A stretch of 64,000 nt of DNA from Hypomesus transpacificus (lineage: Eukaryota; Chordata; Actinopteri; Osmeriformes; Osmeridae): NCBI RefSeq assembly GCF_021917145.1, contig NC_061074.1, positions 2,107,487 to 2,171,486 of the forward strand. The letters run 5' to 3'. The notes beneath the pieces are model-generated. The model did no database searches. It was given only the letters and a program-made list of their open reading frames with translations, and was not told where the DNA came from. This document shows positions 34,786 through 46,298 of this stretch, piece after piece (positions within the stretch are counted from its first letter, which is position 1; each line of letters opens with the position of its first letter). A program made the translations under genes and the position numbers.

Positions 34786-35012
34786 GTTTACAGCAATGGG
34801 CCCACGGCGGTGAAACACCTTCCATTTCCTAAAACATGGAGAAAAGCAAGTGACGCCATGCACAATTGGGAAAGGAACAAAATCAGGAGCTGAGGAAGGA
34901 ATATAAAGAGTTGTTGGAAAGGTAGTGGAGGAACACTAAGTAGGAGAACTAAGAATTCAGGGACGGAAGAATTTCAATTTAATAGGGCGGACATGTCATA
35001 AAGACAACTTAC

Positions 35013-35094
35013 CGACGATGATGAGATTCGAACTCACGCGTGCAGAGCACAATGGATTAGCAATCCATCGCCTTAACCACTCGGCCACCTCGTC
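35013..35094 (-). tRNA. tRNA-Ser(GCT), class A with acceptor mismatch
   Basis: Class A; G6xA67 mismatch and U32 in the anticodon loop. Confidence 0.75.
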
Positions 35095-35321
35095 GTTTAC
35101 AGCAATGGGCCCACGGCGGTGAAAGACCTTCCATTTCCCAAAACATGGAGAAAAGCAAGTGACGCCATGCACAATTGGGAAAGGAACAAAATCAGGAGCT
35201 GAGGAAGGAATATAAAGAGTTGCTGGAAAGGTAGTGGAGGAACACTAAGTAGGAGAACTAAGAATTCAGGGTCGGAAGAATTTCAATTTAATAGGGCGGA
35301 CATGTCATAAAGACAACTTGC

Positions 35322-35403
35322 CGACGAGGATGAGATTCGAACTCACGCGTGCAGAGCACAATGGATTAGCAGTCCATCGCCTTAACCACTCGGCCACCTC
35401 GTC
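35322..35403 (-). tRNA. tRNA-Ser-GCT: tRNA-Ser(GCT), class A
   Basis: Unaltered class A. Confidence 0.9.
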
Positions 35404-35615
35404 ATTTACACCACAAGCCCTAGGCAGTGAAAAAACCTTCCATTTCACAAAACGTGGAGAAAAGCAAGTGACGACAGGCACAATTGTGAAAAGGAACATA
35501 ATCAGGAGTTGAGGAAGGAATCAAATAGTCGTTGGAAAGGTAGTGGAGGGACACTAAGTAGGAGGAAGGAAGAATTTCAATTTGATAAGGCGGACATGTC
35601 ATACAGACAACTTGC

Positions 35616-35697
35616 CGACGAGGATGAGATTCGAAGTCGCGCGAGCAGAGCACAATGGATTAGCAGTCCATCACCTTAACCACTCGGCCACCTCGTC
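35616..35697 (-). tRNA. tRNA-Ser(GCT)-like, class B
   Basis: Class B with U25. Confidence 0.65.
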
Positions 35698-35924
35698 TTT
35701 TGGAGCACTGGGCCAACGGCAGTTAAAAAACCTTCCATTTCACAAAACGTGGAGAAAAGCGGTTGACGACAGGCACAATTGTGAAAGGAACAAAATTAGG
35801 AGCTGAGGAAGGAATCAGAGAGTTGTTGGAAAGGTAGTGGAGGAACACTAAGTAGGAGAACTAGGAATTCAGGGACGGAAGAATTTCAATTTAAAAGGGC
35901 GGACATGTCATAAATTCAACTTGC

Positions 35925-36006
35925 CGACGAGGATGAGATTCGAAGTCGCGCGAGCAGAGCACAATGGATTAGCAGTCCATCGCCTTAACCACTCGGCCAC
36001 CTCGTC
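35925..36006 (-). tRNA. tRNA-Ser(GCT)-like, class B
   Basis: Second 2133-bp copy, equals 33792. Confidence 0.65.
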
Positions 36007-36233
36007 TTTTGGAGCACTGGGCCAACGGCAGTTAAAAAACCTTCCATTTCACAAAACGTGGAGAAAAGCAGGTGACGACAGGCACAATTGTGAAAGGAAC
36101 AAAATCAGGAGCTGAGGAAGGAATCAGAGAGTTATTGGAAAGGTAGTGGAGGAACACTAAGTAGGAGAACTAAGAGTTCAGGGACGGAAGAATTTCAATT
36201 TAATAGGGCGGACATGTCATAAAGACAACTTGC

Positions 36234-36315
36234 CGACAAGGATGAGATTCAAAGTCGCGCGTGCAGAGCACAATGGGTTAGCAGTCCATCGCCTTAACCA
36301 CTCGGCCACCTCGTC
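36234..36315 (-). tRNA. tRNA-Ser(GCT)-like, class D
   Basis: Equals 34101. Confidence 0.55.
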
Positions 36316-36542
36316 TCTTTGAGCTCTGGGCCCATTGCAGTTAAAAACCTTCCATTTTACAAAACATGGAGAAAAGCAAGTGACGCCATGCACAATTGGG
36401 AAAGGAACAAAATCAGGAGCTGAGGAAGGAATATAAAGAGTTATTGGAAAGGTAGTGGAGGAACACTAAGTAGGAGAACTAAGAATTCAGGGACGGAAGA
36501 ATTTCAATTTAATAGGGCGGACATGTCATAAATTCAACTTGC

Positions 36543-36624
36543 CGACGAGGATGAGATTCAAACTCACGCGCGCAGAGCACAATGGATTAGCAGTCCATCG
36601 CCTTAACCACTCGGCCACCTCGTC
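36543..36624 (-). tRNA. tRNA-Ser(GCT)-like, class C
   Basis: Equals 34410. Confidence 0.65.
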
Positions 36625-36837
36625 ATTTACACCACTGGGCCCTAGGCAGTGAAAAAACCTTCCATTTCACAAAACATGGAGAAAAGCAAGTGACGACAGG
36701 CACATTTGTGAAAAGGAACATAATCAGGAGTTGAGGAAGGAATCAAAGAGTTGTTGGAAAGGTAGTGGAGGGACACTAAGTAGGAGGAAGGAAGAATTTC
36801 AATTTGATAAGGCGGACATGTCATAAAGACAACTTGC

Positions 36838-36918
36838 CGACGAGGATGAGATTCGAACTCACGCGTGCAGAGCACAATGGATAGCAGTCCATCGCCTTCA
36901 CCACTCGGCCACCTCGTC
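36838..36918 (-). tRNA. tRNA-Ser-like, class E
   Basis: Equals 34705. Confidence 0.6.
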
Positions 36919-37145
36919 GTTTACAGCAATGGGCCCACGGCGGTGAAACACCTTCCATTTCCTAAAACATGGAGAAAAGCAAGTGACGCCATGCACAATT
37001 GGGAAAGGAACAAAATCAGGAGCTGAGGAAGGAATATAAAGAGTTGTTGGAAAGGTAGTGGAGGAACACTAAGTAGGAGAACTAAGAATTCAGGGACGGA
37101 AGAATTTCAATTTAATAGGGCGGACATGTCATAAAGACAACTTAC

Positions 37146-37227
37146 CGACGATGATGAGATTCGAACTCACGCGTGCAGAGCACAATGGATTAGCAATCCA
37201 TCGCCTTAACCACTCGGCCACCTCGTC
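37146..37227 (-). tRNA. tRNA-Ser(GCT), class A with acceptor mismatch
   Basis: Equals 35013. Confidence 0.75.
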
Positions 37228-37454
37228 GTTTACAGCAATGGGCCCACGGCGGTGAAAGACCTTCCATTTCCCAAAACATGGAGAAAAGCAAGTGACGCCA
37301 TGCACAATTGGGAAAGGAACAAAATCAGGAGCTGAGGAAGGAATATAAAGAGTTGCTGGAAAGGTAGTGGAGGAACACTAAGTAGGAGAACTAAGAATTC
37401 AGGGTCGGAAGAATTTCAATTTAATAGGGCGGACATGTCATAAAGACAACTTGC

Positions 37455-37536
37455 CGACGAGGATGAGATTCGAACTCACGCGTGCAGAGCACAATGGATT
37501 AGCAGTCCATCGCCTTAACCACTCGGCCACCTCGTC
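37455..37536 (-). tRNA. tRNA-Ser-GCT: tRNA-Ser(GCT), class A
   Basis: Unaltered; equals 35322. Confidence 0.9.
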
Positions 37537-37748
37537 ATTTACACCACAAGCCCTAGGCAGTGAAAAAACCTTCCATTTCACAAAACGTGGAGAAAAGCAA
37601 GTGACGACAGGCACAATTGTGAAAAGGAACATAATCAGGAGTTGAGGAAGGAATCAAATAGTCGTTGGAAAGGTAGTGGAGGGACACTAAGTAGGAGGAA
37701 GGAAGAATTTCAATTTGATAAGGCGGACATGTCATACAGACAACTTGC

Positions 37749-37830
37749 CGACGAGGATGAGATTCGAAGTCGCGCGAGCAGAGCACAATGGATTAGCAGT
37801 CCATCACCTTAACCACTCGGCCACCTCGTC
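37749..37830 (-). tRNA. tRNA-Ser(GCT)-like, class B
   Basis: Class B with U25; equals 35616. Confidence 0.65.
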
Positions 37831-38057
37831 TTTTGGAGCACTGGGCCAACGGCAGTTAAAAAACCTTCCATTTCACAAAACGTGGAGAAAAGCGGTTGAC
37901 GACAGGCACAATTGTGAAAGGAACAAAATTAGGAGCTGAGGAAGGAATCAGAGAGTTGTTGGAAAGGTAGTGGAGGAACACTAAGTAGGAGAACTAGGAA
38001 TTCAGGGACGGAAGAATTTCAATTTAAAAGGGCGGACATGTCATAAATTCAACTTGC

Positions 38058-38139
38058 CGACGAGGATGAGATTCGAAGTCGCGCGAGCAGAGCACAATGG
38101 ATTAGCAGTCCATCGCCTTAACCACTCGGCCACCTCGTC
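38058..38139 (-). tRNA. tRNA-Ser(GCT)-like, class B
   Basis: Third 2133-bp copy, equals 33792. Confidence 0.65.
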
Positions 38140-38366
38140 TTTTGGAGCACTGGGCCAACGGCAGTTAAAAAACCTTCCATTTCACAAAACGTGGAGAAAA
38201 GCAGGTGACGACAGGCACAATTGTGAAAGGAACAAAATCAGGAGCTGAGGAAGGAATCAGAGAGTTATTGGAAAGGTAGTGGAGGAACACTAAGTAGGAG
38301 AACTAAGAGTTCAGGGACGGAAGAATTTCAATTTAATAGGGCGGACATGTCATAAAGACAACTTGC

Positions 38367-38448
38367 CGACAAGGATGAGATTCAAAGTCGCGCGTGCAGA
38401 GCACAATGGGTTAGCAGTCCATCGCCTTAACCACTCGGCCACCTCGTC
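38367..38448 (-). tRNA. tRNA-Ser(GCT)-like, class D
   Basis: Equals 34101. Confidence 0.55.
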
Positions 38449-38675
38449 TCTTTGAGCTCTGGGCCCATTGCAGTTAAAAACCTTCCATTTTACAAAACAT
38501 GGAGAAAAGCAAGTGACGCCATGCACAATTGGGAAAGGAACAAAATCAGGAGCTGAGGAAGGAATATAAAGAGTTATTGGAAAGGTAGTGGAGGAACACT
38601 AAGTAGGAGAACTAAGAATTCAGGAACGGAAGAATTTCAATTTAATAGGGCGGACATGTCATAAATTCAACTTGC

Positions 38676-38757
38676 CGACGAGGATGAGATTCAAACTCAC
38701 GCGCGCAGAGCACAATGGATTAGCAGTCCATCGCCTTAACCACTCGGCCACCTCGTC
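38676..38757 (-). tRNA. tRNA-Ser(GCT)-like, class C
   Basis: Equals 34410. Confidence 0.65.
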
Positions 38758-38970
38758 ATTTACACCACTGGGCCCTAGGCAGTGAAAAAACCTTCCATTT
38801 CACAAAACATGGAGAAAAGCAAGTGACGACAGGCACATTTGTGAAAAGGAACATAATCAGGAGTTGAGGAAGGAATCAAAGAGTTGTTGGAAAGGTAGTG
38901 GAGGGACACTAAGTAGGAGGAAGGAAGAATTTCAATTTGATAAGGCGGACATGTCATAAAGACAACTTGC

Positions 38971-39051
38971 CGACGAGGATGAGATTCGAACTCACGCATG
39001 CAGAGCACAATGGATAGCAGTCCATCGCCTTCACCACTCGGCCACCTCGTC
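38971..39051 (-). tRNA. tRNA-Ser-like, class E
   Basis: As 34705 but with one private change beside the variable arm (GCATGCG for GCACGCG). Confidence 0.6.
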
Positions 39052-39278
39052 GTTTACAGCAATGGGCCCACGGCGGTGAAACACCTTCCATTTCCTAAAA
39101 CATGGAGAAAAGCAAGTGACGCCATGCACAATTGGGAAAGGAACAAAATCAGGAGCTGAGGAAGGAATATAAAGAGTTGTTGGAAAGGTAGTGGAGGAAC
39201 ACTAAGTAGGAGAACTAAGAATTCAGGGACGGAAGAATTTCAATTTAATAGGGCGGACATGTCATAAAGACAACTTAC

Positions 39279-39360
39279 CGACGATGATGAGATTCGAACT
39301 CACGCGTGCAGAGCACAATGGATTAGCAATCCATCGCCTTAACCACTCGGCCACCTCGTC
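39279..39360 (-). tRNA. tRNA-Ser(GCT), class A with acceptor mismatch
   Basis: Equals 35013. Confidence 0.75.
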
Positions 39361-39587
39361 GTTTACAGCAATGGGCCCACGGCGGTGAAAGACCTTCCAT
39401 TTCCCAAAACATGGAGAAAAGCAAGTGACGCCATGCACAATTGGGAAAGGAACAAAATCAGGAGCTGAGGAAGGAATATAAAGAGTTGCTGGAAAGGTAG
39501 TGGAGGAACACTAAGTAGGAGAACTAAGAATTCAGGGTCGGAAGAATTTCAATTTAATAGGGCGGACATGTCATAAAGACAACTTGC

Positions 39588-39669
39588 CGACGAGGATGAG
39601 ATTCGAACTCACGCGTGCAGAGCACAATGGATTAGCAGTCCATCGCCTTAACCACTCGGCCACCTCGTC
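39588..39669 (-). tRNA. tRNA-Ser-GCT: tRNA-Ser(GCT), class A
   Basis: Unaltered; equals 35322. Confidence 0.9.
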
Positions 39670-39881
39670 ATTTACACCACAAGCCCTAGGCAGTGAAAAA
39701 ACCTTCCATTTCACAAAACGTGGAGAAAAGCAAGTGACGACAGGCACAATTGTGAAAAGGAACATAATCAGGAGTTGAGGAAGGAATCAAATAGTCGTTG
39801 GAAAGGTAGTGGAGGGACACTAAGTAGGAGGAAGGAAGAATTTCAATTTGATAAGGCGGACATGTCATACAGACAACTTGC

Positions 39882-39963
39882 CGACGAGGATGAGATTCGA
39901 AGTCGCGCGAGCAGAGCACAATGGATTAGCAGTCCATCACCTTAACCACTCGGCCACCTCGTC
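39882..39963 (-). tRNA. tRNA-Ser(GCT)-like, class B
   Basis: Class B with U25; equals 35616. Confidence 0.65.
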
Positions 39964-40190
39964 TTTTGGAGCACTGGGCCAACGGCAGTTAAAAAACCTT
40001 CCATTTCACAAAACGTGGAGAAAAGCGGTTGACGACAGGCACAATTGTGAAAGGAACAAAATTAGGAGCTGAGGAAGGAATCAGAGAGTTGTTGGAAAGG
40101 TAGTGGAGGAACACTAAGTAGGAGAACTAGGAATTCAGGGACGGAAGAATTTCAATTTAAAAGGGCGGACATGTCATAAATTCAACTTGC

Positions 40191-40272
40191 CGACGAGGAT
40201 GAGATTCGAAGTCGCGCGAGCAGAGCACAATGGATTAGCAGTCCATCGCCTTAACCACTCGGCCACCTCGTC
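40191..40272 (-). tRNA. tRNA-Ser(GCT)-like, class B
   Basis: Fourth 2133-bp copy, equals 33792. Confidence 0.65.
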
Positions 40273-40499
40273 TTTTGGAGCACTGGGCCAACGGCAGTTA
40301 AAAAACCTTCCATTTCACAAAACGTGGAGAAAAGCAGGTGACGACAGGCACAATTGTGAAAGGAACAAAATCAGGAGCTGAGGAAGGAATCAGAGAGTTA
40401 TTGGAAAGGTAGTGGAGGAACACTAAGTAGGAGAACTAAGAGTTCAGGGACGGAAGAATTTCAATTTAATAGGGCGGACATGTCATAAAGACAACTTGC

Positions 40500-40581
40500 C
40501 GACAAGGATGAGATTCAAAGTCGCGCGTGCAGAGCACAATGGGTTAGCAGTCCATCGCCTTAACCACTCGGCCACCTCGTC
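40500..40581 (-). tRNA. tRNA-Ser(GCT)-like, class D
   Basis: Equals 34101. Confidence 0.55.
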
Positions 40582-40808
40582 TCTTTGAGCTCTGGGCCCA
40601 TTGCAGTTAAAAACCTTCCATTTTACAAAACATGGAGAAAAGCAAGTGACGCCATGCACAATTGGGAAAGGAACAAAATCAGGAGCTGAGGAAGGAATAT
40701 AAAGAGTTATTGGAAAGGTAGTGGAGGAACACTAAGTAGGAGAACTAAGAATTCAGGGACGGAAGAATTTCAATTTAATAGGGCGGACATGTCATAAATT
40801 CAACTTGC

Positions 40809-40890
40809 CGACGAGGATGAGATTCAAACTCACGCGCGCAGAGTACAATGGATTAGCAGTCCATCGCCTTAACCACTCGGCCACCTCGTC
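40809..40890 (-). tRNA. tRNA-Ser(GCT)-like, class C
   Basis: As 34410 with a private change in the variable stem (GTAC for GTGC). Confidence 0.6.
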
Positions 40891-41103
40891 ATTTACACCA
40901 CTGGGCCCTAGGCAGTGAAAAAACCTTCCATTTCACAAAACATGGAGAAAAGCAAGTGACGACAGGCACAATTGTGAAAAGGAACATAATCAGGAGTTGA
41001 GGAAGGAATCAAAGAGTTGTTGGAAAGGTAGTGGAGGGACACTAAGTAGGAGGAAGGAAGAATTTCAATTTGATAAGGCGGACATGTCATAAAGACAACT
41101 TGC

Positions 41104-41184
41104 CGACGAGGATGAGATTCGAACTCACGCGTGCAGAGCACAATGGATAGCAGTCCATCGCCTTCACCACTCGGCCACCTCGTC
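41104..41184 (-). tRNA. tRNA-Ser-like, class E
   Basis: Equals 34705. Confidence 0.6.
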
Positions 41185-41411
41185 GTTTACAGCAATGGGC
41201 CCACGGCGGTGAAACACCTTCCATTTCCTAAAACATGGAGAAAAGCAAGTGACGCCATGCACAATTGGGAAAGGAACAAAATCAGGAGCTGAGGAAGGAA
41301 TATAAAGAGTTGTTGGAAAGGTAGTGGAGGAACACTAAGTAGGAGAACTAAGAATTCAGGGACGGAAGAATTTCAATTTAATAGGGCGGACATGTCATAA
41401 AGACAACTTAC

Positions 41412-41493
41412 CGACGATGATGAGATTCGAACTCACGCGTGCAGAGCACAATGGATTAGCAATCCATCGCCTTAACCACTCGGCCACCTCGTC
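41412..41493 (-). tRNA. tRNA-Ser(GCT), class A with acceptor mismatch
   Basis: Equals 35013. Confidence 0.75.
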
Positions 41494-41720
41494 GTTTACA
41501 GCAATGGGCCCACGGCGGTGAAAGACCTTCCATTTCCCAAAACATGGAGAAAAGCAAGTGACGCCATGCACAATTGGGAAAGGAACAAAATCAGGAGCTG
41601 AGGAAGGAATATAAAGAGTTGCTGGAAAGGTAGTGGAGGAACACTAAGTAGGAGAACTAAGAATTCAGGGTCGGAAGAATTTCAATTTAATAGGGCGGAC
41701 ATGTCATAAAGACAGCTTGC

Positions 41721-41802
41721 CGACGAGGATGAGATTCGAACTCACGCGTGCAGAGCACAATGGATTAGCAGTCCATCGCCTTAACCACTCGGCCACCTCG
41801 TC
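41721..41802 (-). tRNA. tRNA-Ser-GCT: tRNA-Ser(GCT), class A
   Basis: Unaltered; last unit of the 2133-bp series. Confidence 0.9.
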
Positions 41803-42015
41803 ATTTACACCGCTGGGCCCTAGGCAGTGAAAAAACCTTCCATTTCACAAAACATGGAGAAAAGCAAGTGACGACAGGCACAATTGTGAAAAGGAACATA
41901 ATCAGGAGTTGAGGAAGGAATCAAAGAGTTGTTGGAAAGGTAGTGGAGGGACACTAAGTAGGAGGAAAGAAGAATTTCAATTTGATAAGGCGGACATGTC
42001 ATAAAGACAACTTGC

Positions 42016-42097
42016 CGACGAGGATGAGATTCGAACTCACGCGTGCAGAGCACAATGGATTAGCAGTCCATCGCCTTAACCACTCGGCCACCTCGTC
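42016..42097 (-). tRNA. tRNA-Ser-GCT: tRNA-Ser(GCT), class A
   Basis: Unaltered; occupies the slot where the 2133-bp series has class B. Confidence 0.9.
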
Positions 42098-42323
42098 GTT
42101 TACATTAATTGGACCACAGCGGTGAAAGACTTTCCATTTGCCAAAACATGGAGAAAAGCAAGTGACGCCATGCACAATTGGGAAAGGAACAAAATCAGGA
42201 GTTGAGGAAGGAATCAAAGAGTTGTTGGAAAGGTAGTGGAGGGACACTAAGTAGGAGAACTAAGAATTCAGGGACGGAAGAATTTCAATTTAATAGGGCG
42301 GACATGTCATAAAGACAACTTGC

Positions 42324-42405
42324 CGACGAGGATGAGATTCGAACTCACGCGTGCAGAGCACAATGGATTAGCAGTCCATCGCCTTAACCACTCGGCCACC
42401 TCGTC
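42324..42405 (-). tRNA. tRNA-Ser-GCT: tRNA-Ser(GCT), class A
   Basis: Unaltered. Confidence 0.9.
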
Positions 42406-42632
42406 TTTTGGAGCACTGGGCCAACGGCAGTGAAAAAACCTTCCATTTCACAAAACGTGGGGAAAAGCAAGTGACGACAGGCACAATTGTGAAAGGAACA
42501 AAATTAGGAGCTGAGAAAGGAATCAGAGAGTTGTTGGAAAGGTAGTGGAGGAACACTAAGTAGGAGAACTAGGAATTCAGGGACGGAAGAATTTCAATTT
42601 AAAAGGGCGGACATGTCATAAATTCAACTTGC

Positions 42633-42714
42633 CGACGAGGATGAGATTCGAAGTCGCGCGAGCAGATCACAATGGATTAGCAGCCCATCGCCTTAACCAC
42701 TCGGCCACCTCGTC
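42633..42714 (-). tRNA. tRNA-Ser(GCT)-like, class B
   Basis: Class B; G31 (G.U with U39) and variable-arm GTGATC for GTGCTC. Confidence 0.6.
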
Positions 42715-42941
42715 TTTTGGAGCACTGGGCCAACGGCAGTTAAAAAACCTTCCATTTCACAAAACGTGGAGAAAAGCAGGTGACGACAGGCACAATTGTG
42801 AAAGGAACAAAATTAGGAGCTGAGGAAGGAATCAGAGAGTTGTTCGAAAGGTAGTGGAGGAACACTAAGTAGGAGAACTAGGAATTCAGGGACGGAAGAA
42901 TTTCAATTTAAAAGGGCGGACATGTCATAAATTCAACTTGC

Positions 42942-43023
42942 CGACAAGGATGAGATTCGAAGTCGCACGAGCAGAGCACAATGGATTAGCAGTCCATCGC
43001 CTTAACCACTCGGCCACCTCGTC
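42942..43023 (-). tRNA. tRNA-Ser(GCT)-like, class B
   Basis: Class B; acceptor CCTTGTC wobble and one change beside the variable arm. Confidence 0.6.
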
Positions 43024-43250
43024 TTTTGGAGCACTGGGCCAACGGCAGTTAACAAACCTTCCATTTCACAAAACGTGGAGAAAAGCAGGTGACGACAGGC
43101 ACAATTGTGAAAGGAACAAAATCAGGAGCTGAGGAAGGAATCAGAGAGTTATTGGAAAGGTAGTGGAGGAACACTAAGTAGGAGAACTAAGAGTTCAGGG
43201 ACGGAAGAATTTCAATTTAATAGGGCGGACATGTCATGAAGACAACTTGC

Positions 43251-43332
43251 CGACGAGGACGAGATTCGAACTCACGCGTGCAGAGCACAATGGATTAGCA
43301 GTCCATCGCCTTAACCACTCGGCCACCTCGTC
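43251..43332 (-). tRNA. tRNA-Ser-GCT: tRNA-Ser(GCT), class A with C65
   Basis: Class A; C65 turns the G49.U65 wobble into a G-C pair. Confidence 0.9.
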
Positions 43333-43559
43333 TTTTTGAGCTCTGGGCCCATTGTAGTTAAAACCCTTCCATTTTACAAAACATGGAGAAAAGCATGTGA
43401 CGCCATGCACAATTGGGAAAGGAACAAAATCAGGAGCTGAGGAAGGAATATAAAGAGTTGTTGGAAAGGTAGTGGAGGAACACTAAGTAGGAGAACTAAG
43501 AATTCAGGGACGGAAGAATTTCAATTTAATAGGGCGGACATGTCATAAATTTAACTTGC

Positions 43560-43641
43560 CGACGAGGATGAGATTCAAACTCACGCGCGCAGAGCACAAT
43601 GGATTAGCAGTCCATCGCCTTAACCACTCGGCCACCTCGTC
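43560..43641 (-). tRNA. tRNA-Ser(GCT)-like, class C
   Basis: Class C, no private change. Confidence 0.65.
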
Positions 43642-43854
43642 ATTTACACCACTGGGCCCTAGTCAGTGAAAAAACCTTCCATTTCATAAAACATGGAGAA
43701 AAGCAAGTGACGACAGGCACAATTGTGAAAAGGAACATAATCAGGAGTTGAGGAAGGAATCAAAGAGTTGTTGGAAAGGTAGTGGAGGGACACTAAGTAG
43801 GAGGAAGGAAGAATTTCAATTTGATAAGGCGGACATGTCATAAAGACAACTTGC

Positions 43855-43936
43855 CGACGAGGATGAGATTCGAAGTCGCGCGAGCAGAGCATAATGGATT
43901 AGCAGTCCATCACCTTAACCACTCGGCCACCTCGTC
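43855..43936 (-). tRNA. tRNA-Ser(GCT)-like, class B
   Basis: Class B with U25 and TTATGC for TTGTGC at the variable arm. Confidence 0.6.
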
Positions 43937-44163
43937 TTTTGGAGCACTGGGCCAACGGCAGTTAAAAAACCTTCCATTTCACAAAACGTGGAGAAAAGCG
44001 GTTGACGACAGGCACAATTGTGAAAGGAACAAAATTAGGAGCTGAGGAAGGAATCAGAGAGTTGTTGGAAAGGTAGTGGAGGAACACTAAGTAGGAGAAC
44101 TAGGAATTCAGGGACGGAAGAATTTCAATTTAAAAGGGCGGACATGTCATAAATTCAACTTGC

Positions 44164-44245
44164 CGACGAGGATGAGATTCGAAGTCGCGCGAGCAGAGCA
44201 CAATGGATTAGCAGTCCATCGCCTTAACCACTCGGCCACCTCGTC
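44164..44245 (-). tRNA. tRNA-Ser(GCT)-like, class B
   Basis: Class B, no private change. Confidence 0.65.
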
Positions 44246-44472
44246 TTTTGGAGCACTGGGCCAACGGCAGTTAAAAAACCTTCCATTTCACAAAACGTGG
44301 AGAAAAGCAGGTGACGACAGGCACAATTGTGAAAGGAACAAAATTAGGAGCTGAGGAAGGAATCAGAGAGTTGTTGGAAAGGTAGTGGAGGAACACTAAG
44401 TAGGAGAACTAGGAATTCAGGGACGGAAGAATTTCAATTTAAAAGGGCGGACATGTCATAAATTCAACTTGC

Positions 44473-44554
44473 CGACGAGGATGAGATTCGAAGTCACGCG
44501 AGCAGAGCACAATGGATTAGCAGTCCATCGCCTTAACCACTCGGCCACCTCGTC
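44473..44554 (-). tRNA. tRNA-Ser(GCT)-like, A/B intermediate
   Basis: T stem GTGAC/CTCAT: only the C53xC61 mismatch of class B is present, a possible conversion intermediate. Confidence 0.65.
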
Positions 44555-44767
44555 ATTTACACCACTGGGCCCTAGGCAGTGAAAAAACCTTCCATTTCAC
44601 AAAACATGGAGAAAAGCAAGTGACGACAGGCACAATTGTGAAAAGGAACATAATCAGGAGTTGAGGAAGGAATCAAAGAGTTGTTGGAAAGGTAGTGGAG
44701 GGACACTAAGTAGGAGGAAGGAAGAATTTCAATTTGATAAGGCGGACATGTCATAAAGACAACTTGC

Positions 44768-44849
44768 CGACGAGGATGAGATTCGAAGTCGCGCGAGCAG
44801 AGCATAATGGATTAGCAGTCCATCACCTTAACCACTCGGCCACCTCGTC
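44768..44849 (-). tRNA. tRNA-Ser(GCT)-like, class B
   Basis: Class B with U25 and TTATGC, as 43855. Confidence 0.6.
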
Positions 44850-45076
44850 TTTTGGAGCACTGGGCCAACGGCAGTTAAAAAACCTTCCATTTCACAAAAC
44901 GTGGAGAAAAGCGGTTGACGACAGGCACAATTGTGAAAGGAACAAAATTAGGAGCTGAGGAAGGAATCAGAGAGTTGTTGGAAAGTTAGTGGAGGAACAC
45001 TAAGTAGGAGAACTAGGAATTCAGGGACGGAAGAATTTCAATTTAAAAGGGCGGACATGTCATAAATTAAACTTGC

Positions 45077-45158
45077 CGACGAGGATGAGATTCGAAGTCG
45101 CGCGAGCAGAGCACAATGGATTAGCAGTCCATCGCCTTAACCACTCGGCCACCTCGTC
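45077..45158 (-). tRNA. tRNA-Ser(GCT)-like, class B
   Basis: Class B; first unit of the 5208-bp repeat. Confidence 0.65.
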
Positions 45159-45385
45159 GTTTACAGCAATGGGCCCACGGCGGTGAAAGACCTTCCATTT
45201 CCCAAAACATGGAGAAAAGCAAGTGACGCCATGCACAATTGGGAAAGGAACAAAATCAGGAGCTGAGGAGAGAATATAAAGAGTTGCTGGAAAGGTAGTG
45301 GAGGAACACTAAGTAGGAGAACTAAGAATTCAGGGTCGGAAGAATTTCAATTTAATAGGGCGGACATGTCATAAAGACAACTTGC

Positions 45386-45467
45386 CGACGAGGATGAGAT
45401 TCGAAGTCGCGCGAGCAGAGCATAATGGATTAGCAGTCCATCACCTTAACCACTCGGCCACCTCGTC
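45386..45467 (-). tRNA. tRNA-Ser(GCT)-like, class B
   Basis: Class B with U25 and TTATGC. Confidence 0.6.
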
Positions 45468-45694
45468 TTTTGGAGCACTGGGCCAACGGCAGTTAAAAAA
45501 CCTTCCATTTCACAAAACGTGGAGAAAAGCGGTTGACGACAGGCACAATTGTGAAAGGAACAAAATTAGGAGCTGAGGAAGGAATCAGAGAGTTGTTGGA
45601 AAGTTAGTGGAGGAACACTAAGTAGGAGAACTAGGAATTCAGGGACGGAAGAATTTCAATTTAAAAGGGCGGACATGTCATAAATTAAACTTGC

Positions 45695-45776
45695 CGACGA
45701 GGATGAGATTCGAAGTCGCGCGAGCAGAGCACAATGGATTAGCAGTCCATCGCCTTAACCACTCGGCCACCTCGTC
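45695..45776 (-). tRNA. tRNA-Ser(GCT)-like, class B
   Basis: Class B, no private change. Confidence 0.65.
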
Positions 45777-46003
45777 GTTTACAGCAATGGGCCCACGGCG
45801 GTGAAAGACCTTCCATTTCCCAAAACATGGAGAAAAGCAAGTGACGCCATGCACAATTGGGAAAGGAACAAAATCAGGAGCTGAGGAGAGAATATAAAGA
45901 GTTGCTGGAAAGGTAGTGGAGGAACACTAAGTAGGAGAACTAAGAATTCAGGGTCGGAAGAATTTCAATTTAATAGGGCGGACATGTCATAAAGACAACT
46001 TGC

Positions 46004-46085
46004 CGACGAGGATGAGATTCGAACTCACGCGCGCAGAGCACAATCGATTAGCAGTCCATCGCCTTAACCACTCGGCCACCTCGTC
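46004..46085 (-). tRNA. tRNA-Ser(GCT), class A-like with anticodon-stem mismatch
   Basis: G29xG41 mismatch and GCGC variable stem. Confidence 0.7.
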
Positions 46086-46298
46086 ATTTACACCACTGGG
46101 CCCTAGGCAGTGAAAAAACCTTCCATTTCACAAAACATGGAGAAAAGCAAGTGACGACAGGCACAATTGTGAAAAGGAACATAATCAGGAGTTGAGGAAG
46201 GAATCAAAGAGTTGTTGGAAAGGTAGTGGAGGGACACTAAGTAGGAGGAAGGAAGAATTTCAATTTGATAAGGCGGACATGTCATAAAGACAACTTGC

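Larger units (their letters stand above)
33490..41810. repeat. 2133-bp higher-order repeat, about 3.9 copies
   Basis: Seven tRNA units in the order B, D, C, E, A (acceptor mismatch), A, B recur with spacings 309, 309, 295, 308, 309, 294 and 309, summing to 2133. Copies start near 33792, 35925, 38058 and 40191. I noticed only a handful of differences per copy (for example near 38636, 38997, 40843 and 40965), so identity is above 99%. The left end is lost in the gap; homology ends just after the tRNA at 41721. Confidence 0.95.
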
